Shown here piece by piece: positions 32,200 to 41,055 of a stretch of DNA of 64,000 nt. Both the position numbers and the translations under genes were made by a program. Under the pieces are notes generated by a model. The model ran no database searches. It was not told the DNA's origin and saw nothing but the letters and a program-made list of their open reading frames with translations. Source of the stretch: Streptomyces fumanus (GTDB lineage: Bacteria > Actinomycetota > Actinomycetes > Streptomycetales > Streptomycetaceae); NCBI RefSeq assembly GCF_014655295.1, contig NZ_BNBI01000003.1, forward strand, positions 186,001 through 250,000, written 5' to 3'. Numbering within the stretch: position 1 is the first letter of the stretch; each line of letters begins with the position of its first letter.

Positions 32200-33435
32200 G
32201 TGCCCGAGCAGCAGCCGATCCTCGTCCTCGACCCCACCGGCTCCGACCACCACGCCGAGCACGAGGCGTTACGGGCCCGGGGGCCGGCCACCCGGGTGGA
32301 CATCCTCGGGGTCACCGCCTGGTCGGTGTCCGATCCCCGGCTCCTCAAGCGGCTGCTGACCAGTCCGCAGGTGTCCAAGGACGCGCGGGCCCACTGGCCC
32401 GGTTTCGCCGAGGCCGTCTCCCGTTGGCCGCTGGCCCTGTGGGTCGCGGTGGACAACATGTTCACCGCCTACGGCGACGACCACCGCAGGCTGCGCCGGA
32501 TGGTCGCGCCGGCCTTCGCCTCCCGCCGGATCGGCGCCATGGCACCGGTGGTGGAGGCCATCGTCACCGAACTTCTGGACGGGCTGGCCGCCCTGCCGCC
32601 CGGGGAGCCGGTGGACCTGCGCGAGCGGCTCGCCTACCCGCTGCCCATCGCGGTGATCGGCCGGCTCATGGGCGTGCCCGAGAGCCGCCGGGAGGGCTTC
32701 CGGGCCATGGTCGACCGGGTGTTCTCCACCACCCTCACCGCCGAGGAGAGCGCCGCGAACACCACGGACCTGTACGCGTCCCTGGACCGGCTGATCGCGG
32801 CCAAACGCGCCGAGCCCGGCGACGACATGACCTCCCTGCTGATCGCCGCCCGCGACGACGAGGGCGACGGCGGCGGCTTCACCGACGGCGAACTGCGCGA
32901 CACCCTGCTGCTGATGATCAGCGCCGGGTACGAGACCACCGTCAACGTCATCGACCAGGCGGTCACCGCGCTGCTGACCGACCCCGAGCAGCTCGGTCAC
33001 CTCCGCGCCGGCCGCGCGGGCTGGGGCGATGTCGTCGAGGAGACCCTGCGCCACGAACCGTCGGTCAAGCATCTGCCGCTGCGCTACGCCCTGGCCGACA
33101 TCCCGCTGCCGGACGGGCGGACGATCGCCCGGGGCGAGGCCATCCTCGCGTCGTACGCCGCCGCCAACCGCCACCCCGACTGGCACGGTGGGACCGCCGA
33201 CCGCTTCGACGTCACCCGCGCCTCCAAGGAGCACCTCGCCTTCGGCCACGGCGTGCACTTCTGCCTCGGTGCCCCGCTGGCCCGGCTGGAGGTGGCCACC
33301 GCGCTGCGCATGCTGTTCGACCGCTTCCCCGGCCTCCGGCTCGCCGTACCGGCCGAGGAGCTGCGGCCCCTGCCCACGCTGATCAGCAACGGTCATGTGA
33401 CGCTCCCCGTCCATCTGGGCCCGGAGGCCGGCTGA
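32200..33435 (+). CDS. Cytochrome P450 with a TTA codon
   Basis: 411 residues from the GTG at 32200, behind AGAGGAG. P450 landmarks: DDHRRLRRMVAPAF (C-helix), the I-helix motif SAGYETT (about 244), ExxR in EETLRHE (about 287) and the heme block FGHGVHFCLGAPLARLE with Cys355. The spelling is that of CYP107/105-like bacterial hydroxylases. Codon 24 is TTA (32269-32271), one of only two gene-internal TTA codons noticed in this window, so translation should depend on bldA tRNA and developmental stage. No ferredoxin or biosynthetic gene adjoins it. It may act on an endogenous metabolite or a xenobiotic. Confidence 0.92.
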   Translation: MPEQQPILVLDPTGSDHHAEHEALRARGPATRVDILGVTAWSVSDPRLLKRLLTSPQVSKDARAHWPGFAEAVSRWPLALWVAVDNMFTAYGDDHRRLRRMVAPAFASRRIGAMAPVVEAIVTELLDGLAALPPGEPVDLRERLAYPLPIAVIGRLMGVPESRREGFRAMVDRVFSTTLTAEESAANTTDLYASLDRLIAAKRAEPGDDMTSLLIAARDDEGDGGGFTDGELRDTLLLMISAGYETTVNVIDQAVTALLTDPEQLGHLRAGRAGWGDVVEETLRHEPSVKHLPLRYALADIPLPDGRTIARGEAILASYAAANRHPDWHGGTADRFDVTRASKEHLAFGHGVHFCLGAPLARLEVATALRMLFDRFPGLRLAVPAEELRPLPTLISNGHVTLPVHLGPEAG

Positions 33436-33451
33436 CCCCTGCCGTCAGGGG
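33436..33451. terminator. Compact bidirectional hairpin
   Basis: CCCCTG (33436-33441), loop CCGT, CAGGGG (33446-33451), directly after the P450 stop and overlapping the end of the convergent oxidoreductase gene. Confidence 0.5.
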
Positions 33452-34368
33452 GCCAGCAGCACCAGCTTGCCCCGCACATGCCCCGCCTCGCTGACCGCCT
33501 GCGCCTCGGCGGCCGCCGCGAGCGGGTACGTCGTCACCGGTATGCGCAGCCGTCCCGCCACGGCGAGGCGGGCGTACCGGGCCAGGTCCTCGCCCGCCCG
33601 GTCCGACGCGGCGCCGCCGGCCGACAACCGCACCCCGTGCAACTGGGGCGCGTCGGTGTCGGCGATGGTCAGGACACGGTCCGCCGTACCGCCGCGCAGG
33701 GCGATGGACTCCGGCAGCCCGCCGCGTCCGGCCACGTCGAACACCGCGTCGATGCCCTGCGGTGCCGCCTCCCGGACCCGCTCGACCAGGCCGTCCCCGT
33801 ACGCGACCGGGACGGCGCCCAGGGAGCGGAGGTAGTCGTGGTTGGCCGGGGAGGCGGTGCCCACGACGGTGGCGCCGAGGGCCCCGGCCAACTGCACCGC
33901 CGCCGAGCCCACCGCGCCGGAGGCCCCGTGCAGCAGCAGGGTCTCCCCCGCGCGCAGGCCCAGTTCGGCCAGGACCCGTTCCGCGGTCGCCCCGGCGACG
34001 GGCAGCGCGGCCGCCTGCGCCCAGTCCAGCTCCGCCGGTTTGGCGGCGAGGTCGCGGACGATGGCGTACTGCGCGTAGGCGCCGGTCCGGGTCCGGCCGA
34101 ACACCTCGTCGCCGGGCCGGACTTCGGTGACGCCCTCCCCCACCTGGTCGACGACGCCCGCGAACTCGCTGCCCGGGACGGCCGGGAGGGCGGTCGGGAA
34201 CCGGTCGCGCATCGAGCCGCTGCGGATCCGCCAGTCGATCGGGTTGACCGAGGCCGCGACGATCCGCACCCGCACCTCCCCGGGCCCGGCCTGCGGTTCC
34301 GCGACCTCGCGCAGTTCCAGAACCTCCGGGCCGCCGAACCGCTCGTGGACGATCGCCTGCATGGACAT
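33445..34368 (-). CDS. NADP-dependent quinone-type oxidoreductase
   Basis: 307 residues; AAGGAG nine bases before the ATG. GroES-like part (AIVHERFGGPEVLELREVAEP, then VPGSEFAGVVDQVGEGV) and Rossmann loop LLHGASGAVGSAAVQLAGALG (about 147). No catalytic zinc ligands. It is divergent from the LuxR-type gene and convergent with the P450 gene. It is the third medium-chain reductase in the window; the copies differ clearly and are not recent duplicates. Confidence 0.83.
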   Translation of the reverse strand: MSMQAIVHERFGGPEVLELREVAEPQAGPGEVRVRIVAASVNPIDWRIRSGSMRDRFPTALPAVPGSEFAGVVDQVGEGVTEVRPGDEVFGRTRTGAYAQYAIVRDLAAKPAELDWAQAAALPVAGATAERVLAELGLRAGETLLLHGASGAVGSAAVQLAGALGATVVGTASPANHDYLRSLGAVPVAYGDGLVERVREAAPQGIDAVFDVAGRGGLPESIALRGGTADRVLTIADTDAPQLHGVRLSAGGAASDRAGEDLARYARLAVAGRLRIPVTTYPLAAAAEAQAVSEAGHVRGKLVLLAP

Positions 34369-34520
34369 GTGCCGGTGCTCCTTGCTCGTTCTGGTCTCCG
34401 GACGCCCCTCGTGCGACGGGCGCCGGACTCCAGCCTCGGTTCCCGAGCGGGGCGCGCGGCCCGGTCGTTCGGACGGTTCCGCCCCGCCGAACGGCCGGGT
34501 GCCCCCGGGCCCGCCCGTCG

Positions 34521-34526
34521 TAGGCT
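34521..34526 (+). promoter_or_regulatory. Leaderless -10 element of LuxR-type gene
   Basis: TAGGCT, six bases before the ATG at 34533, as for the response-regulator gene. No Shine-Dalgarno sequence is visible. Confidence 0.5.
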
Positions 34527-34532
34527 CGGGGC

Positions 34533-35828
34533 ATGGCCGCCGCAGACCGCTCCACCGCCGACTCGCCCCTCCTCGGCGCGGTTCCCGCGCTGCTGCTGGT
34601 GAGCGAGGTGCTCCGGGCCCCGCTGGGCGACATCCTGAGCCGCCTGTCCGAGGTCCTGGACGCCGTCGTACCGCACCCGGCCGCGGCCGAGCTGGCCACC
34701 GACTGCGCGTTCGCGCCGTTCCGGACGGCCGGCCGGGAGGAGGTGGCCGCCCGGATCACCAGCGCCGAGCTGGCGCCGCTGTTCGCCTCCGTCCCCGCCG
34801 GCCGGCCCTGGCAGGGCACGGCCGCCGTCGGCGGCACGGAGCGCCCGGTGCTGGCGGTGCTGAGCGACGTCACCCCGCGCAAGGCGCTGCTGGTGCTGGT
34901 CCGGGACGACGCGACCGCGCTGCCCGAGGAGACGACCGGGGCCGTGCAGGCGCTGTGGGACCTCGTGACCGCGCACCGCAAGCGGTTCTCCGCCGAGGCG
35001 GCGCCGGGACCGCTGGCCCGGTCGCGGGCGATGGCCGGTGAGCGGGCCCGGGTGATCGCGGAGCTGGGCGACGCGCACACCGCCGCGCTGACGGGGCTGC
35101 TGTCCGTGCTGCGCGCCCGGGACCTGGACGACGCGGTGGCCCGGGAGCGTGCCATCGACCTCGCGGTGACCGCCCTGGCCGAGCAGCGCGCGGCGGCGGC
35201 CCGGGACAGCGCGGCGGCGGAGGAACCGGCCGGGGAGGCGTTCGATCAGCTCGCCGCCACCTTGCGGCCGCTGCTCGGGCACGGCCCGGTACAACTGGAG
35301 CTGGCGCCGCCGGAGCCCGGTCAGCGCGACCGCGCGCTGGCGGCGGGGGTGGCGCACGCCGCGCGTGCCGTGGTCCGCGCCACCGTCCTCGCGGTGCTGG
35401 AGCAGGACCCGGTCCACCGGGTGCACGTGAGCTGGCGGGTGAGCCCGACCGAGCTGCGGGCGACCGTGCGCGACGACGGCCCCGGCGATCTGACGTCCGC
35501 GGCGCTGGCGGCCCGCCGGGTCGGGGAGCGCCTCGACGCGCTGGACGGCCGCCTGGACGTCGACGCGGTCCCGGGCTGGGGGACGACCGTCACCGCGACG
35601 ATCCCGCTCGCCCCGCCGCCGGTCGCGCTGCCGGACCCGCTCGGTCCGCTCGGCGAGCGGGAGGTGGAGGTGCTGGCGCTGCTGGCGCGCGGCCACCGCA
35701 ACCGCGCGATCGCCCGGGAGCTGCACATCAGCGAGTCCACGGTGAAGTTCCACGTGGCCAACATCCTGGCCAAGCTGGGCGTGACGACCCGCGGCGAGGC
35801 GGCGGCCCGCTTCCACGCGGCGGCCTGA
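34533..35828 (+). CDS. LuxR-type regulator with GHKL ATPase-like domain
   Basis: 431 residues. Residues about 1-150 resemble a sensory/GAF-like region; about 150-250 is a helical dimer-like segment; about 255-365 is a histidine-kinase-like ATPase domain with the DDGPGD box and a [12 protein letters not shown] end, but a weak N-box. The last 65 residues are a Lux[24 protein letters not shown], then [19 protein letters not shown]. There is no receiver domain, so a kinase-like sensor is joined directly to DNA binding. It may work as a one-component ATP-dependent regulator. The target could be the divergent oxidoreductase. Confidence 0.82.
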   Translation: MAAADRSTADSPLLGAVPALLLVSEVLRAPLGDILSRLSEVLDAVVPHPAAAELATDCAFAPFRTAGREEVAARITSAELAPLFASVPAGRPWQGTAAVGGTERPVLAVLSDVTPRKALLVLVRDDATALPEETTGAVQALWDLVTAHRKRFSAEAAPGPLARSRAMAGERARVIAELGDAHTAALTGLLSVLRARDLDDAVARERAIDLAVTALAEQRAAAARDSAAAEEPAGEAFDQLAATLRPLLGHGPVQLELAPPEPGQRDRALAAGVAHAARAVVRATVLAVLEQDPVHRVHVSWRVSPTELRATVRDDGPGDLTSAALAARRVGERLDALDGRLDVDAVPGWGTTVTATIPLAPPPVALPDPLGPLGEREVEVLALLARGHRNRAIARELHISESTVKFHVANILAKLGVTTRGEAAARFHAAA

Positions 35829-35871
35829 GACCGCCGGCCGCGCGGCCGGAGCACCGGGCTCCGGGCCGCCG

Positions 35872-35919
35872 CCGGGCGGGGGGGCATCCCCCGATGAGGA
35901 CGTACGGCCCCCCGCCCGG
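35872..35919. terminator. Strong bidirectional terminator
   Basis: CCGGGCGGGGGG (35872-35883) pairs with CCCCCCGCCCGG (35908-35919) between the convergent LuxR-type and GT4 genes. A smaller GGGGCATCCCCC lies inside. Confidence 0.6.
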
Positions 35920-35934
35920 CCCGGCGCGCGGGTG

Positions 35935-37035
35935 TCAGGCCACCGGGGCCATGTCCCGCTGGGTGGGGATGGCGCCCGTCAGCGGAGTCGGGTCCGGGGT
36001 GGCCGCCAGCACCCGGCGGTAGACCGCCTCGTACCCGGCCGCCATGGTGTCCGGCTGGAAGTGCTCGATGACGTGGTCGCGGCAGTCGCGGGGCTCGATC
36101 GCGGACGCCGCCTCGATGGCCGCGGGCACTTCGGCCACGTCGTCGCGGACCAGCCCGGTGACGCCGTCGACGACCACCTCGGGCACCGAGCCGCGGCGCA
36201 GGGTGACGACCGGGGTGCCGCACACCATGGCCTCGATCATCACCATGCCGAACGGTTCCTCCCACTGGAGCGGGAAGAGCAGGCAGTGCGCGCGGGACAG
36301 CAGCCGCTTCTTGCGGTCGCCGGTCACCTCGCCGAGCCACTCCACGCCGGGGCCGAGCCGGGGCTCGATCTCGGCCTTGAAGTACTCCTGTTCGGCGGGT
36401 TCGCTGCACTTGGCGGCCAGCTTGATCTCCCGGCCGGCGGCGCGGGCGGCGTCGATGGCCAGGTGCATGCCCTTGTCGGGGGTGCAGCGGCCCAGGAAGA
36501 AGACCCAGTCCTCCTTCTCCCGCCGGTAGGGGAAGTCGCCGGCGCGCAGCGCGTTGTGCACGGTGCCCGCCCAGTTGAGGTCGGGGGCCTGGGCGCGCTG
36601 CGAGCGGGAGATGGCCACCAGGTGCACGCTGTCGCCGAGGTACCGGTAGTAGTCGCCGGGTTCGCCGTCCAGCGGGCCGTGCGTGGTGACGACCGTCGGG
36701 ACGCTCCGGCCGCGGGCGAGCAGCGGTCCGGCCAGGGTGTGGTCGTGCACGACGTCCACGTCCAGGTCGGCCAGGAGGTGGCCGGTGGCCGCGGTGTGCA
36801 GCACCTCCGGCAGCGGCTCGCCCAGGCGGGGGCCCTGCGGTACGTCGTAGGCGCGCAGGATGCGCTGGGCGCGGGTGCCGTTGCGGCCCGCCGCGATCAG
36901 GGTGACGTGGTGGCCGCGGGCGACCAGCGCGTCGGTGAGGTCGGCGCACATCGCCTCGATGCCTCCGTAGCCGCGGGGCGGAAGCTCGAACCACGGCGGC
37001 GCGACCATGGCGATACGAAGCGGCCGGTTGCTCAA
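35935..37035 (-). CDS. GT4-family glycosyltransferase (TTG start)
   Basis: 366 residues. The start is TTG (complement of 37033-37035), chosen because AAAGGAG lies six bases before it; the next ATG would remove the first strand of the Rossmann fold (RIAMVAPPWFELPPRGYGG). GT-B features: DVVHDHTLAGPLLARGRSVP, WVFFLGRCTPDKGMHLAIDA and the donor-site LFPLQWEEPFGMVMIEAMVCGTPVV with its E-x7-E pair. It is in line with the amylo-alpha-1,6-glucosidase gene 147 bases upstream, a pairing often seen in bacteria and suggesting alpha-glucan or glucosyl-compound metabolism. Acceptor unknown. Confidence 0.88.
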   Translation of the reverse strand: MSNRPLRIAMVAPPWFELPPRGYGGIEAMCADLTDALVARGHHVTLIAAGRNGTRAQRILRAYDVPQGPRLGEPLPEVLHTAATGHLLADLDVDVVHDHTLAGPLLARGRSVPTVVTTHGPLDGEPGDYYRYLGDSVHLVAISRSQRAQAPDLNWAGTVHNALRAGDFPYRREKEDWVFFLGRCTPDKGMHLAIDAARAAGREIKLAAKCSEPAEQEYFKAEIEPRLGPGVEWLGEVTGDRKKRLLSRAHCLLFPLQWEEPFGMVMIEAMVCGTPVVTLRRGSVPEVVVDGVTGLVRDDVAEVPAAIEAASAIEPRDCRDHVIEHFQPDTMAAGYEAVYRRVLAATPDPTPLTGAIPTQRDMAPVA

Positions 37036-37182
37036 CGCAGCTCCTTTCCTTCAGTCGTCCGCCCGCCGTGCCCGCACGGGGGCGCGGGCACGGGGGGATG
37101 CGTGGGGCCGGCCGCGGGCGGCGTCGGCCGCGGCGGCGCTCCGGAGCAGAGGTCTGGTCGGGGCGCTTGCGGGCGGTGCCGG

Positions 37183-39327
37183 TCAGCCGGCGTCCGGCGG
37201 GTCCACCGCGAGGCACCCGCAGGGCGTGCCGGACGTGCGCATGCCGGACGGCAGGCCGGTGACGGTGACCGCGCCGTCGGCGTCCACGGCCACGCCCACC
37301 CGGGCGTCGCCCACGGGCACGTCGGTCAGCTCCAGCGGCCCGTAGCGGCCCGGCAGCGCGGGGTCGAGGCGGAGCACGCCGTGCGGCACGCACACCTCGG
37401 CGCCGAGGAGCACCCGCAGAAGGTGCACGGGGGTGGCCGACGCCCACGCCTGCGGGGAGCAGGCCGCCGGGTAGGGCACGGGCCGGGCGTACTCGGCGCG
37501 GTCGAAGCCGCACAGCAGCTCCGGGAGCCGTCCGCCGAAGGCCGTGGCGGCGTCGAGGACGGCCTCGGCGACCCGGCGGGCGTGGCCGGTGAAGCCGTAG
37601 CGCCGCAGTCCCGCGGCGGCGATGCCGCTGTCGTGCGGCCACACCGAGCCGTTGTGGTAGCTCATCGGGTTGTACGCGGCCATGGAGGCGGCCAGCGTGC
37701 GCACGCCCCAGCCGCTGAACAGCTTCGGGGAGAGCAGGTGTCCGGCGACCGCGGGGGCCTTGTCGGTGTCGACGATGCCGGTCCACAGGCAGTGCCCCAT
37801 GTTGGAGGCGAGCGCGTCCACCGGGCGCTTGTCGCCGTCCAGGGCGTGCGCGTACCAGCCGCGTTCGGGGAGCCAGAACCGCTCGTTGAAGCGTTCCTTG
37901 AGGCGGGCCGCCCGGTGCCGCCACTTCTCGGCGCCGGACGGGTCGCCGGTGTGCTCGGCGAGCAGCGCCCGCGCGCGGTAGGCGGCGTAGACGTACCCCT
38001 GGACCTCGGCGAGCGCGACGGGGGGTTCGGCGAGGCGGCCGTCGGCGCTGTTGACGCCGTCCCAGGAGTCCTTCCAGCCCTGGTTGGCCAGGCCCCGGTC
38101 GGTGGAGCGGCGGTACTCCACGAAGCCGTCGCCGTCCCGGTCGCCGTGGGTCTCGATCCACTCCAGGGCGCGGTCGGCGTGCGGCAGCAGTTCCCGTACG
38201 GCAGCGGGCTCGACGCCCCAGCGGCACAGTTCGCCGAGGAGCATCACGAACAGGGGGGTGGCGTCGATGGTGCCGTAGTAGACGGTGCCGCCGAGGGCGA
38301 GGGACGCCTCGACGCCGAAGCGGAGCTCGTGCGGGATCTTGCCGGGTTCCTCCTCGGTCACCGGGTCGGTCTTCGTGCCCTGGTACCGGGCGAGGGTCTG
38401 GGCGGTGCCGAGGGCCAACTGCGGGTCCAGGGGCAGCGCCATCCACGCGGTGAGCAGGGAGTCGCGGCCGAACAGCGCCATGAACCAGGGGGCGCCGGCC
38501 GCGACGACGGGGGTGTCGGGGCGGCCGGGGTCGAAGATGCGCAGCGCGCCGAGGTCCTGGCGGCTGCGGCGCAGGGTGAGCGCGAGCGCCTCGTCGCCGA
38601 CGCTCAGGCGCGGCCCGGTCTCCCGCCACTCCATGCTGCGCACCGAGGGCGCGGCCTGCTCGACGGGCCGTTCCAGCGGGAACGAGGTCGGGGTCTCGAC
38701 GCCGTCGATCTCCGGGGTCACCAGCACGGAGGTGCGCCAGGTGCCGCGGGGCGGCACGACCGCGCGGAAGGTGAGCTGGCCCGGGGAGCAGATGGCCTGG
38801 TCGGCGGCGATCCGCACGCCCCGGCTCTCCCCGCGCCACTGGCGGCTCATGGCGAGCGTGCCGTCGCCGTAGTCGACGCCGTACTGCCCGCGCGGGCGGA
38901 CCCGGCCCTCCTTGACCTCGAAGAGGTCGGCGAAGTCGGCCTCGACGCGCAGGGTGAGGACACAGGCGGCGGCCTCGTTGCCGAGGTTGCGCAGCACGAT
39001 GTCCTCGCGCATGCCCGCGCCGACGAAGCGGCGCCGCTCCACCAGGACGGTGGCCTCGCTCTGCCCGGGGCGCGGCCGGGCCCGGCCGAGGAACAGGGCC
39101 TGGTAGGGCTCCTCGGCGATGACGGAGAGCGGGTCGACCTCCTCGTCGTCCAGCCGCAGTTGCCACCCGGACAGGATGCGGGTGTCGCGGTGGAACAGCC
39201 CGTGGGCGGTGCCGGGCGCCAGGTCGCCGCCCCGCTCGGAGAGGCAGAACGACGACCCTTCGATCAGTGTCACCGCGTCGCCGCCGCCCTGGGTCGCTTC
39301 CCCGGCGAACGTCCAGCCCTCGCCCAT
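37183..39327 (-). CDS. Amylo-alpha-1,6-glucosidase (glycogen debranching family)
   Basis: 714 residues. Residues about 15-215 are the N-terminal beta domain (GDE_N_bis type: SSFCLSERGGDLAPGTAHGL and FHRDTRILSGWQL). The (alpha/alpha)6 barrel follows, with ALFGRDSLLTAWMAL, DRDGDGFVEYRRSTDRGLANQGW-type acidic segments (Asp and Glu near 405-425), WDGVNSADGR and SYHNGSVWPHDSGIAAAGL. Members split alpha-1,6 links in glycogen-like polymers, or related glucosides. There is no signal peptide, so it is cytoplasmic. A promoter candidate at 39392-39421 precedes it. Confidence 0.87.
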   Translation of the reverse strand: MGEGWTFAGEATQGGGDAVTLIEGSSFCLSERGGDLAPGTAHGLFHRDTRILSGWQLRLDDEEVDPLSVIAEEPYQALFLGRARPRPGQSEATVLVERRRFVGAGMREDIVLRNLGNEAAACVLTLRVEADFADLFEVKEGRVRPRGQYGVDYGDGTLAMSRQWRGESRGVRIAADQAICSPGQLTFRAVVPPRGTWRTSVLVTPEIDGVETPTSFPLERPVEQAAPSVRSMEWRETGPRLSVGDEALALTLRRSRQDLGALRIFDPGRPDTPVVAAGAPWFMALFGRDSLLTAWMALPLDPQLALGTAQTLARYQGTKTDPVTEEEPGKIPHELRFGVEASLALGGTVYYGTIDATPLFVMLLGELCRWGVEPAAVRELLPHADRALEWIETHGDRDGDGFVEYRRSTDRGLANQGWKDSWDGVNSADGRLAEPPVALAEVQGYVYAAYRARALLAEHTGDPSGAEKWRHRAARLKERFNERFWLPERGWYAHALDGDKRPVDALASNMGHCLWTGIVDTDKAPAVAGHLLSPKLFSGWGVRTLAASMAAYNPMSYHNGSVWPHDSGIAAAGLRRYGFTGHARRVAEAVLDAATAFGGRLPELLCGFDRAEYARPVPYPAACSPQAWASATPVHLLRVLLGAEVCVPHGVLRLDPALPGRYGPLELTDVPVGDARVGVAVDADGAVTVTGLPSGMRTSGTPCGCLAVDPPDAG

Positions 39328-39391
39328 CGATCACCTTCCCGTCATGAGAGTCGTACGGACGAAACCCGTGAAGAGGTTTGATCGATCACTT

Positions 39392-39421
39392 TTTATACGA
39401 TGGTGCTCAACTTTCCTGCAA
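39392..39421 (-). promoter_or_regulatory. Predicted promoter of debranching-enzyme operon
   Basis: On the minus strand TTGCAG (complement of 39416-39421), 18 bases, TATAAA (complement of 39392-39397), in an AT-rich patch. Transcription would begin about 60 bases before the ATG at 39327. Confidence 0.5.
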
Positions 39422-39453
39422 GTGGGGGCAGGTGGGGCGGCGGGGCGGGCGGG

Positions 39454-41025
39454 TCAGCCGGCGCGGTGCACGATGTGCCCGCCGGTCACCGTCAGCCGTA
39501 CCGGCGCCTCGGCCACCTCGTCGGCGGGCGCCTCGACGGGGTCGACGCCGAGGGCGGTCAGGTCGGCGCGGCAGCCCGGGGTGACGCGTCCGGCGACGGC
39601 GGTCTCGCCGGCCGCGACGGCCGCGTGGCTGGTGCAGCCCTCCAGGGCCTGGAGCCCGGTCAGGCCCGCCCGGTCGGCGGCGGCGCCCCGGGGGGCCCGC
39701 GCGGTGGCCAGGACGGACCGGGCGTCGTAGTGGGCGATGGGCCAGTCGGAGCCGAGCGCGACGATCGCGCCCGCGTCCCGCAGGTCCCGCATCCGCCAGG
39801 CCCGCGCCGCCCGGGCCGCGCCGAGCCGCTGGGACCACTCGTCGGTGCGGTCGGCGCGGGTGTAGTCGGTGTGCGGGGGCTGCATGGAGGCGATGACGCC
39901 GAGCCGGGCGAACCGGGCGAGGGTGTCGTCCGGCACCGACTCGATGTGCTCGACGCGGTGGACGAGCCGGGCCTCCGGGCCGAGCGACTCCACGGTGTCC
40001 AGGACGTGGCGGACGCCCGCGTCACCGATGGCGTGGGTCGCGGTGCGCACCCCGGCCCGGTGCAGGGTGCGCACGGCCTCGCTGTAGGCCCGGGGGTCGG
40101 GCCAGAACGCCTCGGTGCCCTGGCCGTGGCAGTCGGGCTGTTCCAGCCAGGCGGTGCCGCCCTCGACGGTGCCGTCGATGAAGAACTTCACCCCGCCCAC
40201 CCGCCAGTGCCGTCCGGCGCGGCTCTGCAGGGCGATCAGTTCGTCCAGGGCGGCGGTGTCGTCGCCGGGCATGCACCAGGGGGCGAAGCGCAGGCGCAGC
40301 GGCAGCACGGTGTCGCGGGCCACGGCGGAGACGAGGTCCAGGTCGCCGAGGTCCATCACATGGGCGCCGGTGAGCCCGGTGGCGGCCATCGCGGACAGCA
40401 ACTCGACCAGCCGGACGCGCCGTTGCTCGTACGAGGGGCGGGGGGCGACCGCGGCCACCAGGTCCATCGCCGCGTGCTCCACCAGGTGCCCGGTGAGCCG
40501 CCCGTCGGCGTCGGTCGCCAGGTGGGAGCGCTGGGCGAAGGCGCGCGGGCCGCTGACCCCGGCGGCGGCGAGCGCGGCGCCGGTGACGAGGGCGGAGTGC
40601 CCGTCGTACAGGCGCAGGAAGGCGGGGGCGCCGCCGAGGACGTCCTCGATCAGGGCCCGGTCGACGGTCCGGCCGCCGAAGACGTTGTGGTCGAGGCCGT
40701 GGCCGAGGACCCAGCCGTCGATGCGCTCGGCGCCCGCGAGGACGGCCCGCAGCTCGTCGAGACCGGTCACCTCGGAGAGGTCGGTGCCGGTGGTCATGTC
40801 CAGTCCCCACACGGGGTGGCTGTGCCCGTCGACCAGTCCCGGCACGAGGGTGGCGCCGGCCAGGTCGACGACCTCGGTGCCGGTGCCGCGCCAGTCGCGT
40901 ACGTCGGTGTCGTCGCCGACGGCCGCGATCAGACCGTCGCGCACGGCGACCGCGGTGGCGTGCGGGCGGCGGGGGTCGAGGGTGCGGACCTCGGCGTTGG
41001 TGACGACCAGATCGGCGGTGGGCAT
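39454..41025 (-). CDS. Amidohydrolase 3 family protein (YtcJ-like)
   Basis: 523 residues; GAGGAG precedes the ATG. Metal-dependent hydrolase composite: small beta domain with LVVTNAEVRTLDPRRPHATA, metal block LVPGLVDGHSHPVWGLD (HxH at about 68-70), the HVMDLGDLDL strand, HAIGDAGVRHVLDTVE and the Asp strand IVALGSDWPIAHYDARSVL. Typical YtcJ proteins hydrolyse amide or cyclic amide substrates. It starts 31 bases after the APC permease gene on the same strand, so uptake and hydrolysis of one substrate are likely linked. Confidence 0.88.
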   Translation of the reverse strand: MPTADLVVTNAEVRTLDPRRPHATAVAVRDGLIAAVGDDTDVRDWRGTGTEVVDLAGATLVPGLVDGHSHPVWGLDMTTGTDLSEVTGLDELRAVLAGAERIDGWVLGHGLDHNVFGGRTVDRALIEDVLGGAPAFLRLYDGHSALVTGAALAAAGVSGPRAFAQRSHLATDADGRLTGHLVEHAAMDLVAAVAPRPSYEQRRVRLVELLSAMAATGLTGAHVMDLGDLDLVSAVARDTVLPLRLRFAPWCMPGDDTAALDELIALQSRAGRHWRVGGVKFFIDGTVEGGTAWLEQPDCHGQGTEAFWPDPRAYSEAVRTLHRAGVRTATHAIGDAGVRHVLDTVESLGPEARLVHRVEHIESVPDDTLARFARLGVIASMQPPHTDYTRADRTDEWSQRLGAARAARAWRMRDLRDAGAIVALGSDWPIAHYDARSVLATARAPRGAAADRAGLTGLQALEGCTSHAAVAAGETAVAGRVTPGCRADLTALGVDPVEAPADEVAEAPVRLTVTGGHIVHRAG

Positions 41026-41055
41026 GTGCGGGGACTCCTCGGTCGGTACGGGCGG

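Noticed and set aside
7385..34368. Recent triplication of the quinone-type oxidoreductases at 7385, 13345 and 33445
   Set aside because: The proteins share the fold only; their motifs and spacing differ, so they are old paralogues or independent arrivals.
32200..35828. Possible natural-product cluster around the P450
   Set aside because: No core biosynthetic gene, ferredoxin or tailoring partner adjoins it; neighbours are a PNPOx-like protein and a generic oxidoreductase on the other strand.
35321..39334. Very long minus-strand open frame of more than 1,300 codons
   Set aside because: It overlaps the GT4 and debranching-enzyme genes in another frame, is rich in Arg, Pro, Gly and Ala with no domain, and reflects stop-codon scarcity in high-GC DNA.
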